Positions 20,497 to 31,049 of a stretch of DNA of 64,000 nt are shown in pieces. A program made the position numbers and the translations under genes. The notes below the pieces were generated by a model. It was not told the DNA's origin, did not search any database, and saw only the letters and a program-made list of their open reading frames with translations. The DNA lies in contig MU657182.1 of assembly GCA_026770575.1 (NCBI GenBank), positions 297,442 to 361,441 on the forward strand, given 5' to 3'. The stretch's first letter is position 1. The number at the start of each line of letters is the position of its first letter. This DNA comes from Pelagophyceae sp. CCMP2097. Lineage: Eukaryota; Sar; Pelagophyceae.

Positions 20497-23400
20497 TCAG
20501 AGGATTGTGCAGGCTGCCGACTTCTTATTCGCCTCCAACTCGGCGGCGAAATTGTCCTCCGCTTTCGCGCGTCCTTTGGCCGTGGACATGAAGGCCAAGA
20601 GCCAGACGACTTCGGCCTGGAACGCAGTCGGGGAGATGTAGACCCATTCCGCTTCGGGGAAGTCGGCGGGCGAGACGACGGTCGCGTCTTTCAGCTTGTC
20701 AAACTCGCCGATCTTGCTCTGGTCCTGGATGTTCAACGACTTGCCCGGCACGACGGGCGGCGCCTCCGCGGACTGCGAAGAGTCGTACTCCTCGGCCGCC
20801 ATCTTCTCCCAATCAAGATTCTTAAAAAAACAGTGTTTCTTGATCTCGTTGGCCCCCCCACAACTGCCCAAACGTTTGGAAGGGTCCTTGTCCAGCAGCT
20901 TGGCGCACAGGTCCCGCAGGTCCGGGGACATGCCTTCCGGGAATTCTGGCTCCATCTCGACGGTGGCGCGGCGGAGGCACTCGGACGTGTCGGCCAGGCC
21001 CCCCCACGTCGCAGCTTGGTTGGTGCCTGGCCAGGCGAATTGGAAGGGGATTCGGCATGGTGTCATGGCATGGTCGAGGGCCACTCCGCATTGTCCCACT
21101 CTGGCATCGTTTGAAAGTGGCCTTGAAAGTGACCCCTCTTTTGCAGTGCACCTCGTTTGCCGCATTCACCGGCGCGGGGTTTTACGGAAGGGCGACCGGT
21201 CGTCGACGATGCAAAAGGCGAGGCAGCCGAGGGACCACCAGTCGACTGCGAAGCCGTAGTCCTTTTTCTGAAACATTTCCGGCGCAGCGTACCCTAAAGT
21301 CCCGCACATGCCCCGCAGGCCCGGCCGCATCGAAGTGGCCAGGCCCATGTCGGAGAGCTTGGTGCGGCCGTCGTCGTGGACAAGTACGTTCTCGGGCTTT
21401 AAATCACGGTACAAGATGCCCGCCGCGTGCAAGACCTCGAGGCCAAGAATCGTGCGAGCCAGGTAGTACCTAGAGCCTCGGTGATTTCGCCCGACCTCTG
21501 CACCGTCGTCGAGGCGTCCGGGTTCTCCGACGATGACCGGCGCGGCATTCTGACGCCGCATAGGCCTCTGGCATATTTCGTTGCTTTTCAGTTTTGAACG
21601 ATTTCAGCTGAAAGGACAAGTCGCCGCCCATCATCAGGTCCATGATCAGCACCAGGTGCGTCGGGCTCTTGTAGGCGTAGGAGAGGCCGACGGTGAAGGG
21701 CGAGTCGACAGTCGTGAGGACCCAGTGCTCATTGCGGCAAAGGTCCCAACCTTTCTTCAGCTTGATCTAGCGGGTTTGGCGGTGAAGGGGCTTGCGCAAA
21801 GGGCATTCGGACGCCGTCTTTCTGACCAAGACGGCCACGACCGCTCGATTCGACCCAGTGCTCATTGCGGCAAAGCCTCAAGCCTGCAGAATGACCGCCT
21901 CCTCAGAGCGTCAGCAAGGACCGCTCGATTCGACTCTGCGACCGCTCAGAGAGCGCCCTTTGACGGGGCCTCTCAAAACCCCCAACGCCTCTCGCGCCGA
22001 TGAAGACCGAATCCAGGCAGTCCGGCTTTTCAAACTTTGGACGCGGCGTCGGACGCGCTTCATCTCCATCTCCTTCATGGCATAAAGCTGCCCCGTCGTC
22101 AGCGCCCTGCAGCCTCGCACCAAGCCGAAGCCGCCGCGGCCCATCGTGCGAAAGGGTTGGAACCATTCCGATCGAGGCGGCAAGTCCATCTGAATCTTCA
22201 TGAACCGAAGCCACTCCAAGCACGAATCGGAAGCCAGCCAAGTGGAGAAGCACGCTTTTTCGACGTAGAGGCAGCACAAAGCGTCGGCGATGTCGTACTT
22301 GGCCTACGGATCGCCTGGCGAAAGCGCGTCTCGGAGAAGCCAAAGGCACCTGCGCCGCCGCAGAAGCGTCGACGAGCGCGGCGACTTTGGCAATGGGGAA
22401 GGGCGCCGCCGCGTCGGTGGAGACGTGCTGCGCGTAGAGCGCGTCGTCGACGACCGCCCCAGCCTTTCGGCGCATCGAAGTGCCCGTCTAAACGCACGGC
22501 ATCAAGGCACCGGGGTGAGGCACCGGCAAAGGGCCCTCTCAATCGCGCAGAGGGCCCTCTCAATCGCGCAGAGGCCTCTCGAGTTGCCGGCACCGGACCC
22601 TCTCAATCGCGCAGAGGCCTCTCGAGGAACTTTCGACGAGGGCCCTCGTTGCGGCGCGGCCCTTTGGCCGTCATCGAGAGGCGTTGGGACGCGGCTCTCC
22701 ACGTATTTGTCGTTCTTGCGAAACTTCGCAGCGTTAAAGGGCACGAAGCTGGACTGGAGGTCGGCGTCGGCCTTTGAAATCTTCTTGGCGCCGCAGGCCT
22801 CCTGAAGTTCCGCAAACGTTTGCGAGGCGGGTTTCGAAAAAACGGCATTTCCCCCGGCGGGGCCCTTTCCCCGGCGGGGCCCTTTCCCCGGCGGGGCGTT
22901 TTCGGTGCCCCATCTTTGGGCGCGGGCACTCACGCGGAGCTTGACGACGTCGCGGACGAAGTACATGGCGTGCTTTGCGCACGGGGGCGCGTCTCGCGCT
23001 GCCCAAGACGAGAACAGGTAAAACCCGAGCGGGCCCGCGAGCACCTACGGGACGGCGTCGCCACGCGCGCAAAGGGCAAAGGGCCGCCGTCCGCAGGGGC
23101 GGCGGGTGGCAGAGTCGGCGGGTCGCTGGGGCGGCCGGTGAGGCGACGGGCGGCGGCGACTGTTTTCCCTTTTGCGGCGGGCGCGCCGCACCTTGTCAAA
23201 GGTGAGGTCGCCGTTGGCCTCGACCTTGCTGCGGAAGGCGATGAGCTCGTCTTTTTGGAACTTTGGGAACTCGAGGCGCGGGTCCGGCTCGTCGCTGCCG
23301 CCTGTTTAGGCAACGTCCAGAGGCCGCCGTCGCGGGGCGTCGGGGACGGCGCGCTTCGACGCGCGCATCGGCCGCTCTTCCCGCGCGCGGCGCGGCACAA

Positions 23401-23503
23401 AAGCGGACCAGTGTATACCGGCTTCGACCAGTGTCTACGAACGGAGACGCCGGCGGGTACCCATCGCGGATCCGAGCTGCACTGAGCTCATGACGTCCAT
23501 CAT
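20497..23503 (-). CDS. GPCR-kinase-like protein (RGS + AGC kinase) with CaaX tail
   Basis: GRK-type kinase, expected to phosphorylate activated seven-helix receptors at the membrane. Nine exons: 23503-23461, 23301-23192, 23044-22934, 22801-22691, 22487-22350, 22303-22055, 21766-21555, 21469-21186, 21014-20497; 1776 bases, 591 residues, all phases fit. An RGS-homology region spans about 30-210 ([20 protein letters not shown]). The kinase has G-loop [12 protein letters not shown] (about 226), AMKEM lysine (about 248), then [39 protein letters not shown] (the family often has DLG for DFG) and [10 protein letters not shown]; these follow GRK2/GRK5 spacing. The AGC tail KRLGSCGG...[10 protein letters not shown] is present. 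The protein ends SAACTIL, a CaaX box whose final Leu favours geranylgeranylation, as in vertebrate GRK7. There is no PH domain. The acceptor of the last exon is the least certain junction. Confidence 0.93.
22535..22616. repeat. Intronic tandem repeat in the GRK-like gene
   Basis: The 18-base unit CCTCTCAATCGCGCAGAG occurs at 22535-22552, 22556-22573 and 22599-22616, inside the 203-base intron between exons 4 and 5 of the kinase gene. The neighbouring intron holds a second array (22853-22897) of the unit CCCCGGCGGGGCCCTTTC. Confidence 0.85.
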
Positions 23504-23870
23504 GTTTGCCGCCGCCGGGGCGCGGGCGACGGGCGGCGCGGCGCGGGGCGCTTGCGGTGGGCCGACTCACTCTATCGACGTTTCTTGAACGCCAAACTGA
23601 ATGGATGTTGAGTACTAGGCCACATCGTTGCGGTTGCCAAACTTTTGTCCGGTTTCTGTATCCTAACCCCTGAACACCATTTGGGCAAGGACGTGCACTT
23701 CCGAGAAATGCCGAGGCGGCGCGGGCGCGCGGCCGTCCGTTGGAGAGTGCCCGCCACTTAACGCCACGATTCGGTTTTTAATACCGTTAAAAAGTACACG
23801 GTTTAATACCGTTCAAAGAATTGAATCGGTCCGTTTCCGGCGAGCGTGTTTCTCGCCGTCGACTCGAAGA
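23504..23870. promoter_or_regulatory. Divergent promoter region with repeated TAATACCGTT
   Basis: 367 bases between the GRK-like start (minus) and the next start (plus). The 10-mer TAATACCGTT occurs at 23779-23788 and 23804-23813, 25 bases apart, 60-90 bases before the plus-strand ATG at 23871. A regulatory role is inferred from position and repetition only. Confidence 0.4.
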
Positions 23871-24819
23871 ATGGACAAGCCCCTGTCGTGCGGGCGCGGC
23901 CCGGCGGAGCGCGCGCCCCCGGCTGCCGACGGCGCCGCCGCGCCGCGCGCGCGCGAACAGCGCGGCGACCGCGGCGACCGCGCGGGCGACCGCGGCGGCG
24001 ACCGCGGCGGCGACCGCGGCGGCGGCGACCGCGGCCAGAAGCGCTCCGCATCTCGGCAGGACGGCCGCCCCGCCTCCGGCGGCAAGCGCACCACGGGCGG
24101 CGCCGCTAGAAGACCACCGCGCGACGATTCGACGACGCGCTTCAACTACAAGTGGACGCAGACGCGCGACGGCGTGCGCATCTTGTCCATCAACGTCTTC
24201 GGCGACGAGCTGTGAGTCCCCCGGCGCGGGGACCGACAGAGGACGGCATCCAAGCCTCGCCTGCGGGCCGACAGACCCGCGGCGGGCCGGAGTTGGATCG
24301 CCGGCGGGCCTCGGACGGTCCGTGGTCGCGGACGGAGACGGCCCGCCTCCGGCGCCGACCGCGCGCGCCGCGTTCTCACCTTTGCTTCTTCTCAGGCTGA
24401 GCGTGGCTTCCAACGGCAACTGCGTGCTTTCCACGCACGGGTTCAAGACGTTTCGGACCTTCCAGGCTTTGAACATGTGCCTCGCCCCAATCGACCTCGT
24501 GTGAGTGCCTTCGACGGACCGTTTGGAAACCCTCTTCTTCAAACCCCTCTCCGACTGAACACCTTGCCCTCTCCGGCCTTGACGCCGTCTGTGTAGGCTC
24601 GACGCGCCTTTGCCGCCCAAGGAGGACAAGGCTGTTGGCTACCGCGGCGGGGATTGGAAGGTGAAACACAAGCACAACGGGTGGTCCCTCGATCTCGTTG
24701 ACGGCATGGAGCTGAGCGCGTTCCCGAACCGCGACTGGGCCAAGATCCTGCCCCTCTTGGAAGCGCTGCCCGACGCTGTGGAGTTTACGTACGCAAACGC
24801 CGCGGACGCGAAGAAATGA
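23871..24819 (+). CDS. Uncharacterised protein with Arg/Gly/Asp-rich N-terminus
   Basis: Three exons: 23871-24211, 24396-24500, 24597-24819; 669 bases, 222 residues; both introns have GTGAGT donors. The first 70 residues are disordered and rich in Arg, Gly and Asp, with DRGG-type repeats (GDRGDRAGDRGGDRGG), a composition common in RNA-associated proteins. The rest looks folded: TRFNYKWTQTRDGVRILS, then NVFGDEL, LSVASNGNCVLSTHGFKTFR, a central VKHKHNGWSLDLVDGMELSA and C-terminal LPLLEALPDAVEFTYANA. I do not recognise a family. The splice phases and change of composition at the domain boundary make the gene itself convincing. Confidence 0.8.
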
Positions 24820-24844
24820 TCATAAACACTTCAGGGCCCAGAAT

Positions 24845-25845
24845 TCACGTTAGAGGGGCTTGCGTCTTGGAGAAGGGGTCGAAGCCGTACTGCCGGACGA
24901 ACTCGGTCGTCGACTCTTCGGTCCACTCGTGCGGTAAAGTGCCTGTATACCAAACCCACAGTTCGCAAAAACAAGGCGTTTGCGCCCCTTCTGGCGCGTC
25001 GACGGAGACGGCTCCACCGTCTTCGGTGACGTGCCACTGCACGCACGAATCGCTCAAAGGTAAGCTCGTGGCGAAGAAGCCGTTTGCGCCGTACGCGTTG
25101 AGAGCGGAAACAGATGGATGATTGAACAGGTCGAGAAAGGGCACAATAAGGTGCCTCGGCTCAAACTCGCCGAGGCCCGAAACGCGCCGCGAGAGGCCGA
25201 GGCCGCGGCTGCGCACCAGAGCCAGCGCCGCCGACGCTTGGTGCGGCGCCACGCATGCGAGGCCGGAGACCGCGGCGACGTCCGCCGCGTCCGCCGCATC
25301 GGAGAGCGCCCACGGCAGCGACGCGACGTACGGGCCTATGCGGGCCGTTGGAGCGGCGTCATAGGACAGACTCCCCTCGCAGCAGGAATGGACTCACCCC
25401 ACTTGTCCGCGGCGTCGCGGTTGGCGTCCGCGTCGCCGAAAGCGACGTGCGCGAGCATGGCCGCCGTGCACAGTCGTTCCGCGCCGCGCGTCGGCCCGTC
25501 GCCGTGCGATAGCGCCGACTCGCGCAGCAGTGCCGCGCAGCGCTGGCCGATGGCCGGGTCGGCTGCGGCGGCCGCGGCGTGGATGCACTTGTGCAGCGGC
25601 ACTGTCGCCAACCTCTCCCCAGGCTCCAGCGCGCGAGTGGAGAAGACGCCCAAGCCGCCGCCGCACTCGGGCGACGCCCGGGCCTCGACGCAGCCCTCGA
25701 CGACGCCCGGGCCGAGCCATTCGCTTAGTTGTAAAGCAGTCGCCGCAGGTGATAGCGCCGCAAAGTTGGCGCCCGATATACCACCCGCAGCCCGCAGCGC
25801 CAGCACGCCGCCGACCAGTAGGTGCAGCAGAACCGCGCGCACCAT
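24845..25845 (-). CDS. SET-domain protein, RuBisCO-LSMT/SETD-like
   Basis: Predicted protein lysine methyltransferase of the plant LSMT/SETD3-6 type. Two exons, 25845-25398 and 25335-24845, joined over a 62-base GTGAGT-AG intron; 939 bases, 312 residues. The N-terminus MVRAVLLHLLVGGVLALRAAG looks like a signal or transit peptide. Then come the SET opening GGGLGVFSTRALEPGERLATVP, a split insert (DKWGPYVASLPW across the junction), the core HLIVPFLDLFNHP (the NHxP-type motif of this group) and YTGTLPHEW near the end. No separate substrate-binding domain follows FDPFSK, so the protein is shorter than typical LSMT (about 450-500). The substrate cannot be read from sequence; non-histone targets are usual for the group. 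Confidence 0.85.
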
Positions 25846-26022
25846 CGCCCGGGGGGAGCCGCGTCGGGCCGAGACCTATCGGGTCGCCGCGCGTATCTTT
25901 CGCCAAATGGAGCTGCACGGAATTCGCACGGATTAAAAATTCATTCAGAATTCAAGGCCCGCGCGCGCGTGCAGCAGCCGTCGTCCTGCGCGAGGGTTTC
26001 GCGCGAAGAGCCCACTAGGACC

Positions 26023-27110
26023 ATGGACGAACCGCCGCCAGCCACTTTCCCGAAGCCGTGCTGCGTCTGCAAAAAGCCGGGCGGCCTGCACTGCACCTAG
26101 TGCAAATCGAGGCACTACTGCTCCAAGGCGTGCCAGCTCGTAGACTGGAAGAAGGGTGGGCACAAGGAGCAGTGCTAGCAAAAGGCTGCCGAATTCCAGG
26201 ATCGGCTCCTCGACGACCTCATGCCGGAGAAGCTGAAGATCAAGGAGGAGCCGGCCATCGTCGCGGACGCCGCGCCGGCAGCTGATTTAAAGGTGGCGGC
26301 ACGCTTATCGGCTGCTCGGACGGAAACGGCGGCAGAGGTTACGGCCACTTGGGCGAACACCGATGCGCAGGACTGGCGCGGCACGTGCGACATCTGCCTC
26401 GATCGGCTTCCAGTCCTCAAGTCCACTTTCCTTACTTGCTGCTGCAAGTTTATTTGCACGGAGTGCGCCGACAAGTGCCGGGAGTACGACATGCGCTGCC
26501 CGCTCTGCCGAACGCCAGCCCCCCCGTCTGAAGCCGAGGTGGTGCGCCAGCTGCAGAAGCACGTGGACAAGGGGCGTGCTGAGGCGCAGGTGCAGCTCGG
26601 AGACAGGTACCGTGATGGTAGCGCGGGTCTCAAGAAGTGCTGGAAGCGGGCGTTTCAGTTGCACGAGCGCGCTGCTGCGCAAGGCCATGCACTCGCGCAG
26701 TCTGAATTAGCACATTTTTATTCGTATGGGCGCAGCGTCGAGATCGACCTCAAGACGGCCGCGCGGTGGTACCGGCGCGCAGCCGAGCAAGGCTATGCCG
26801 CCGCCCAATACAATCTCGGCTCGAGGGCGAGGGCGTGGCGCAGTCGCACGACGAGGCCGTGCGGTGGTACCGCCTCGCCGCGGCGCAGGGCCAGTCACAA
26901 GCGCTCTACAGTCTCGGCGTGTGTCACCTAACCGGCCACGGCGTGCCGCAGGACAGCCACGAGGCGCTGCGCTACTTCAAGCGCGCCGCGGCGAGGGGGG
27001 ACACCAAGGCGTCACTGGCCATCGAAAAACTCGAGGCGATCACTGGCCATCGAAATACTCAAGGCAGTCCAGGCGGCGCAATCCGGTTGACCGACGACGG
27101 TCCGACGTGA
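26023..27110 (+). pseudogene. Broken MYND-RING-Sel1 repeat gene, copy 1
   Basis: Reads MDEPPPATFPKPCCVCKKPG then a MYND finger (CKSRHYCSKACQLVDWKKGG), a RING-like block (CDICLDRL ... CCCKFICTEC ... CPLCRTP) and Sel1-like repeats (AAAQGHALAQSELAHFY, AAEQGYAAAQYNLGS, AAAQGQSQALYSLGVCH). It is interrupted by in-frame TAG codons at 26098-26100 and 26176-26178, where the relatives in this window have Lys or open codons, and by a frameshift near 26820 inside the third Sel1 repeat. Intact relatives would act as adaptors or ubiquitin ligases. Translation could restart at 26221 to give RING plus partial Sel1, but the frameshift still truncates it. Confidence 0.8.
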
Positions 27111-27284
27111 CCGTCGATGCCCTTTCAACGACCTCCAAGCTCGATGCACCGCACGAAATCCGATAACACGACTCGTCTTCAGAAGTGGCGCGCGTCTCCG
27201 GGTCGTCTGGGGCGTTTCTGGATGCGGCGTGGAAAAAATTCGTGGAAAAAATTGCACCATTGGTAACAACAGCTGGGTATGGCG

Positions 27285-29816
27285 CTAGGCGCACGTGGGT
27301 TTGTGCGTGATCTGGACGCCGCCCTTGGGCACGGGTTGGAAGTGCAACGTGCCCGTAAAAAAGTCGCCGCCGGGGACGCACTCGCCCGCGTCGGCGTGGT
27401 AGATGGCCATGACGACGGAGTCGGGGCAGGCCACCTTGATCGCGCGCTGCACCTAAGGGCGGGGCCTCGAATGAAATTGCGTGGTGCCGCCCTCGCGACT
27501 CTTGCGTTTCTCGTTTCCTTCAGACTCACGATGGCCTTTGAACGTGGGTCCAACGGCGAGAAGATTTCGTCCAAGAGCACCACGGCCGCGCACTTGCCGC
27601 CGCGCTTCTCGGGCAGCAGGAGCTGGCGCACGATTTCCAACTTGACCTGTTGGCCTCCCGAGAGTGTGCTGCAATAGTCGTCGTGCTTCTCGAACAAGGT
27701 GGCGTTCGTCCCGGCCGCAGACTTCAAGTCGCCCGTGCCCTGCCGCGAGTCGAACTCGAGGAGCGAAAAGAGTTTGGAGATGATCAAAGCCTCGGCGGCC
27801 TCGCCGGCGCCATCCGATAAATGCGGCTGGTATCGTATCCAGTCGATGGGCCGCGCGTCCACCGGGCAGTACGGCCGCTGCGCGATGTGCGCCACGCTGC
27901 CGTCGGGCACCTGCACAAACGACTCGGACTCTGCCGCGCACTCGCTGGCGAAGCCTTCGGCGCAATTCTCCTTTTCGAGAAACTCGAGAGACCTCGGCAG
28001 CCGCCGTTTGTGCGCGCAGGCGTCCAACAATGCAAATAAAGTTGACTTGCCGCAGCCGTTCGGCCCCGTGACTGCCAAGACGTCGCCGCGTTTGGCGGCC
28101 ACGTCGGCGGCTGCGACGCGGGTGGTGCCTCTCGCGTAGGCGACGTTGAACAAGCGCAGTACGTCGTCGGAATCCGAAGCGACGCGGCACTGCCTGGGCG
28201 TCTCTCGTTTGCGGACGTCTGCGAGGGCGGCGTTGAGCTCGTCGATCCTTTCGACGTCCGACTTCAATTCGGCCAGCTCCGACTCGGCTCGGGATCGCGT
28301 CAAGGCCATGTCCAGAGCATCTTCGAAGGCGCGCGCCGTGACCCACAAGTCGTCGGGCTCGATGAGGCGGTGTTCCAGCATCGCCGATAAGGCAACTTCG
28401 ATGGCGGGCGTGAGAAAGTCGGACCAATAGAGCCAGCGGACGTACCGGCGAATCGTCTCCAGCAACGTCTTGACGTGCTGGTGCGCCTCCACCTCGGCTG
28501 CCAGAGCGGCCCACTGCCTCGAATTCCATTCTTGAGCCCCGACGGCGGTGATGGCCTGGGCCTTTGATGAGTCGTGGGCTTCGACTTTTGAACGCCGCGA
28601 CTCGAGAGCGGTGGCCAGCTTCCTCCGGACTTCGATCTCCGCGCTGATCTTTGCCACGAGCCGAGCTTTCAGAGCGTCGACCACGAGGAAGAGCGGCGTG
28701 GCCGCGGCCGCTGCGATCGGATGCAAGGCGAGGACGCGCGGCACCAGAGCCAGCTTTGGGACGGAGAAGACCTTTCTTGAAGTGAGTTGATACATGCTTC
28801 GCATGGAAGATTCCAGCGACTTGGCGTACGAATCCAGAGTGCCCATGGCCGCCTTGGACTCCGTCGTCAAGGCGTCGAGAGCCGAGTCCTCGCCGTGCGC
28901 TAAGACCGCCTCTAATCTTAAAGTTCTCTGTAAAGAGTTGGAGTACCGCCGGAACGAAAGCTCGTAGACGGCCTCCAAAGACGTCCTCTCGAGCAGGTAA
29001 GGCACGGCGGCGACGCAGACGAAGCGCAGAGCGTCGTGGCGCGCAAACGACTTGGCCGACTTTTTGGAGACGCCCTCGACCGGGGCCACGGCGAGTAAAG
29101 CGTTCTTCCTACGCTGCGAGGCTCGGAGGTACTCGACGCCGCACGCCCCCAAAGCAAGCTGGATGTGGACGCCCGTGACGATCAAGATCAACGTTTGGAC
29201 TCTCAGCTGCTCCGGATCTTTGAATAGCCGCTCGAAAGCCGAATGCGCCTCTGCGAATTCGGCCACGGGCAGCACCGTGCGCACGACTTGGATAAACGTC
29301 GCCACCGCCACGGCAAACGTGCACGCCATGACAGCGTGCGTCTGCTTGGCATTGGGGAATCGTGAAGAGTACGCGTTTCCGACGAAAGAAGCGAACGCCG
29401 CCGCGGCCACGAAACGCAGACCCAGCAAAGCGTGGCCAAAGCCCACCTACGCGTCCACGTCGCCAGAGAACATTGCCACAAAAGTCACTCACCAGCGCTG
29501 CGAGCGCGCCGCCGGCCGCGAGCGCTTGCAGCGCTGAGACGCCGCGCGAGGCCACGTAGGAAGCGACAGAGACGCCGCACAGGAGTGCATAATCTTGGTA
29601 CAAACGAGAGGTATCGCCGTCCAACAACGCCGCCGTGTTCGCCCACGCCGCCGCACCGATGACGGCGCAGTGCAGCGGCCAGGCGCGGTCTCGCTGGGCG
29701 CCGTTGAGCGGAGTGCGAGGTGCGAGCGTCGCTCGAGCAAACGCGGCTCCACACGCAGCGCCGACGCGCGCGTCTCGGGCCCAGAATAGAAACCACTCGC
29801 CCCAGCCCAGCTCCAT
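27285..29816 (-). CDS. ABC half-transporter, ABCD-like
   Basis: Exons 29816-29493, 29446-27530, 27452-27285, phase 0 throughout; 802 residues. The N-terminal part (about 1-450) has several hydrophobic segments and FRRYSNSLQRTLRLEAVL, a pattern like the loop of the peroxisomal ABCD and bacterial SbmA/YddA transporters. The nucleotide-binding domain has Walker A GPNGCGKST (about 570), Q-loop VAHIAQRPYCP (the QRPY form is characteristic of ABCD-type proteins), signature TLSGGQQ (about 705), Walker B VVLLDE with SPLD in the D-loop, and an H-loop in AIYHAD encoded by the last exon. Family members carry fatty acyl-CoAs or peptides. The substrate here is unknown, and the C-terminus (FFTGTLHFQPVPKGG) is short. 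The ATG at 29816 is the first that keeps the frame. Confidence 0.85.
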
Positions 29817-29979
29817 TCTGGGCCCGGAGCGGGCGAAGGACGACCCCGTTCCGACGCGGCGACGAAGAAAAAGCGCGTCGTCGCCGAAACGTTTTCGCGG
29901 TGCGCACTTCGGTGCGCCGAATTTCCAGCCGCGAATCGGATGCCGTTGATAAACGTGGATTGTCGCTGAAAAGAAAACG
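29817..29979. promoter_or_regulatory. Compact divergent promoter, ABC transporter / small mitochondrial-type gene
   Basis: 163 bases lie between the two divergent start codons. No clear TATA box. Assigned by position. Confidence 0.4.
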
Positions 29980-30398
29980 ATGAGCTTCATGATGGCGCGC
30001 ACCGTGTCGCGCGCTATCGCGCCGCTGGCCGCGCGCCCCGCCGTCTCGCGGCCGGCGGTGCGCCGCATGGGCGGCCACCACGGCGTCGACGAGAACGGCC
30101 ATAACCAGCACATGGTGAGTCTCCCGCCGACGCAGTCATGACCGTTCCACCGGAACAAAGCGAGGGCGATCCGCGCCTATAGTGCTTCGACGGCAAAGTC
30201 TTCGACAAGGGCCTCATCGGCGGCATGCTCGGCTTCATCCTGTGAGTCGAACTGATTTTTCTTACGGAAACACGCCTCAAGGGGGAAGGGATGGTATACG
30301 AAAACGTCCCCCGAGACCCGCCCTATAGGATCGGCGGCTCGGGCATCATCGTCTTCGCGGTCTGGTTCCAGAACAAGAAGCACGGCTTCATCAAATAA
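29980..30398 (+). CDS. Small inner-membrane protein, possibly COX7C/VIIIa-like
   Basis: Three exons: 29980-30114, 30183-30241, 30329-30398; 264 bases, 87 residues. The N-terminus is Arg/Ala/Ser-rich and acid-poor (MSFMMARTVSRAIAPLAARP), a classic mitochondrial presequence. A His/Asn-rich linker, KVFDKGLIGGMLGFIL, one transmembrane helix (IGGSGIIVFAVWF) and a basic tail (QNKKHGFIK) follow. Presequence, single helix and lysine tail match small nuclear-encoded subunits of cytochrome oxidase such as COX7C; the identification is by architecture and a loose F-G-S-G...Q..K resemblance only. It could be a subunit of another respiratory complex. Confidence 0.75.
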
Positions 30399-30763
30399 AC
30401 GCCGTCTATTCGATGCGCGTCGCGCAGCGCCGGCCCAGAGGCCAAAAGAGCGCGAGAAAAGGCCCGTCGTCGGCCCGCGCTGGTCCGGTCGGCTACGATT
30501 TATTTTATTGAGCGTGCTAAGCCAGCACTTGAGCATTCCTTCGGAAGGTCAGTACCTACCCCAAAAGGACGAAATTAAATCCATCGCGGGTCGTTTTGGA
30601 AGGAACGAGGCACCGGCGCATCCCCCGACGACGGACCCGAGCGCCACGGTGCCCTGGCGATTCTCAGAGAGAAACGGTGCAGCCTCTTCGGCCGAACATT
30701 TTCGGGATTCTGTGTGCCTAGTCTGGAGAGAAGTCTGGCGTTCTGCGGCGGCGGCGTCGGCTG
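30399..30763. other. Intergenic region, no gene seen
   Basis: Contains an AT-rich patch TTTATTTTATTGAG near 30500 that may hold the 3' processing signal of the upstream gene. No framed exon. Confidence 0.5.
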
Positions 30764-31029
30764 ATGATGGAGCCCGTCGAGGTCCTGCGCTCCCAGCAGG
30801 CGCGCATGACGGTGGAGCGCGAGGTCATGAGATGCTGGCTCGTGTTGTGGTGGCGTGCAGCGTCGTGGCAAGGGCCTCCGGGACTCTCTGTGATCCTGGG
30901 ACCTGAGTGCATGACAGAGCCGACGCCCGCAGGTGCATCTCGCTGGCGTGCATGGTGGCGGCCATTTTCACGGTCATGTACGACGTCCGGCATGGGGCGT
31001 ACATGTGCGTCGAAGAGCCAAAGATGTGA
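30764..31029 (+). CDS. Single-pass membrane microprotein, 60 residues
   Basis: Exons 30764-30849 and 30933-31029 join in phase (leftover TG plus G) to give MMEPVEVLRSQQARMTVERE, one long hydrophobic helix across the junction (CWLVLWCISLACMVAAIFTV) and a short tail MYDVRHGAYMCVEEPKM. An earlier donor at 30847 also fits and changes one residue. No family recognised. The size, charged start and single helix resemble small ER or mitochondrial membrane subunits. The hydrophobic helix is continuous only after splicing, which supports the intron. Confidence 0.6.
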
Positions 31030-31049
31030 CTCGTACGAAAGCGCGGCGT

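Noticed and set aside
26221..26931. Calling MYND copy 1 as a functional RING protein starting at the internal ATG 26221
   Set aside because: The frame still breaks inside the Sel1 repeats, and the upstream MYND finger remains readable with two stops, which fits decay better than a new start.
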